Shown here: one piece after another, positions 5,817 through 6,568 of the stretch | How the letters are laid out: every line of letters begins with the position of its first letter | Numbering within the stretch: position 1 is the stretch's first letter | DNA from: Methanoregula sp. | GTDB taxonomy: Archaea > Halobacteriota > Methanomicrobia > Methanomicrobiales > Methanospirillaceae | Reading direction: 5' to 3' | DNA: 6,568 bases | Assembly: GCF_002835825.1 (NCBI RefSeq) | Contig: NZ_PIZH01000099.1 | Span: 1-6,568 of the forward strand | The notes under the pieces: model-generated | The model's input: only the letters and a program-made list of their open reading frames with translations | Told to the model about the DNA's origin: nothing | The model's database searches: none | Program-made: the position numbers and the translations under genes

Positions 5817-6568
5817 CGCGGATGCCCTTCTTCCGGATCCTGAAGTACCAGTATCCTGCTCCTGCCGCGAGTACCAGCAGGAGGAGGACTGCGGCGATCA
5901 GGCCTGAGGAATCCCCGTCAAAGACCGTCATCTGCAGGTTTTCCTGCCGGGTCTGGACCCCGAAATCGTCCTCGTACTGCACGGTCAGGTTATAGGTATA
6001 GGTCCCGGGGTTTGCAGCCTGCAGGGCAAACACGGCCGGGGCATCGTTTTCCGGTTCGATCCTGCCCACGTAGGCGTCTTTGCTGCCCGGAAACGGGAGA
6101 TCGATGGTGGCCTTCACCGAGTTGGCATTGTCGGTCCCGGTGTTCTCGAGCCGTATGACGAGCGAGACCAAGCTCCCCTTCCGGACCCGGACCGGGTCGG
6201 TCGTGAGTGAGGCGATACCGATCTTTGCCCGCCCTTTCATGTGGATCGCAAGGATCTCGCTCTGGGTGAGGATAGTACCATCGGCACCCGCATAGGTGAG
6301 GGTAAGCAGGACGCGGTTGAGGCCGATGGGGGCTTTCTTGTCGGAGGAGAAGACCATGTTGAGGGTGGCATTCTCCCCTTTCTGGAGCTGGCTGATATGA
6401 TACGTTCCGGGAGTTGACGGGGAGATGGATGCGGTCGAAGAGTTTATCGTGAGCGTGAGCTGGTCTGCCCGCGAGAGGCCGTCATTGCGGATGATGACAT
6501 CAACAGGGATGTCATCACCGGGGCTTACCCCGTCGGGGACGGTCTTCAGGACCGTGAGGGCAGGTTTT
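5809..6568 (-). CDS. membrane-anchored NEW3/CARDB-like (COG1361-type) surface protein, C-terminal part
   Basis: The frame stays open to the right edge, so the start and part of the protein are missing; the internal Met codon at 6357 is not the start, because about 70 coherent in-frame codons precede it. The visible 252 residues hold two Ig-like beta-sandwich repeats of the CARDB/NEW3 kind found in archaeal COG1361 surface proteins. Each has the typical phrase: the first with SPGDDIPVDVIIRNDG, the second with RVRKGSLVSLVIRLENTGT. Each ends in a PGTY-type strand region. A single hydrophobic helix of about 20 residues (LIAAVLLLLVLAAGAGYWYF) and a basic RIRKKG tail anchor the protein with its domains outside the cell. 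It is the first visible gene of the ABC operon and overlaps the permease start by 8 nt, so it is probably the extracellular partner of that transporter. A signal peptide should lie beyond the edge. Confidence 0.82.
   Translation of the reverse strand, partial: KPALTVLKTVPDGVSPGDDIPVDVIIRNDGLSRADQLTLTINSSTASISPSTPGTYHISQLQKGENATLNMVFSSDKKAPIGLNRVLLTLTYAGADGTILTQSEILAIHMKGRAKIGIASLTTDPVRVRKGSLVSLVIRLENTGTDNANSVKATIDLPFPGSKDAYVGRIEPENDAPAVFALQAANPGTYTYNLTVQYEDDFGVQTRQENLQMTVFDGDSSGLIAAVLLLLVLAAGAGYWYFRIRKKGIRDA

Noticed and set aside
5809..6357. Reading the surface protein as a complete 182-residue gene starting at 6357
   Set aside because: The frame continues without a stop to the window edge and encodes another Ig-like repeat, so the Met at 6357 is internal.
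1..6568. Mobile element, CRISPR array, tRNA or rRNA
   Set aside because: I saw no transposase or integrase motifs, no regularly spaced repeats, and no tRNA T-loop or rRNA core sequences on either strand.

Overview
The window looks like ordinary chromosome from a methanogenic archaeon, most likely of the Methanomicrobiales (Methanoregula-like). This is inferred from gene content: a stand-alone SET-domain methyltransferase, an archaeal PF04240-type membrane protein, and a surface-anchored Ig-like domain protein encoded with a MacB-type ABC transporter. The DNA is moderately GC-rich and densely coding, one promoter looks archaeal with a near-leaderless transcript, and I see no bacterial -35/-10 boxes. 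No 16S or methanogenesis marker gene is present, so the assignment is provisional.

Layout from left to right. (1) The 3' part of an alpha/beta hydrolase gene (+), whose start lies off the left edge. It is followed by a non-coding stretch holding a perfect 8-bp inverted repeat. (2) A compact SET-domain protein (-), convergent with the hydrolase. (3) A 252-nt gap without a credible gene. (4) A polytopic membrane protein of the carotenoid hydratase-like family PF04240/DUF422 (-), with a TATA box just upstream. (5) Divergent from it, a 387-residue methyltransferase (+) that resembles the SABATH carboxyl methyltransferases best known from plants. (6) Convergent with that gene, a tightly packed operon on the minus strand. 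In transcription order it encodes a membrane-anchored extracellular protein with NEW3/CARDB-like domains (start off the right edge), a MacB/FtsX-type permease and its ATPase. The first two genes overlap by 8 nt and the last two are 1 nt apart.

The three operon genes very probably form one membrane machine: the ATPase drives the permease, and the anchored Ig-like protein takes the place a periplasmic adaptor holds in bacterial MacAB systems. The four genes to the left show no clear common pathway. The most interesting item is the archaeal SABATH-like methyltransferase. Its divergent position beside a PF04240 gene allows, but does not show, a link to isoprenoid or apocarotenoid carboxylic acids. 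I found no mobile element, CRISPR array, tRNA or rRNA.
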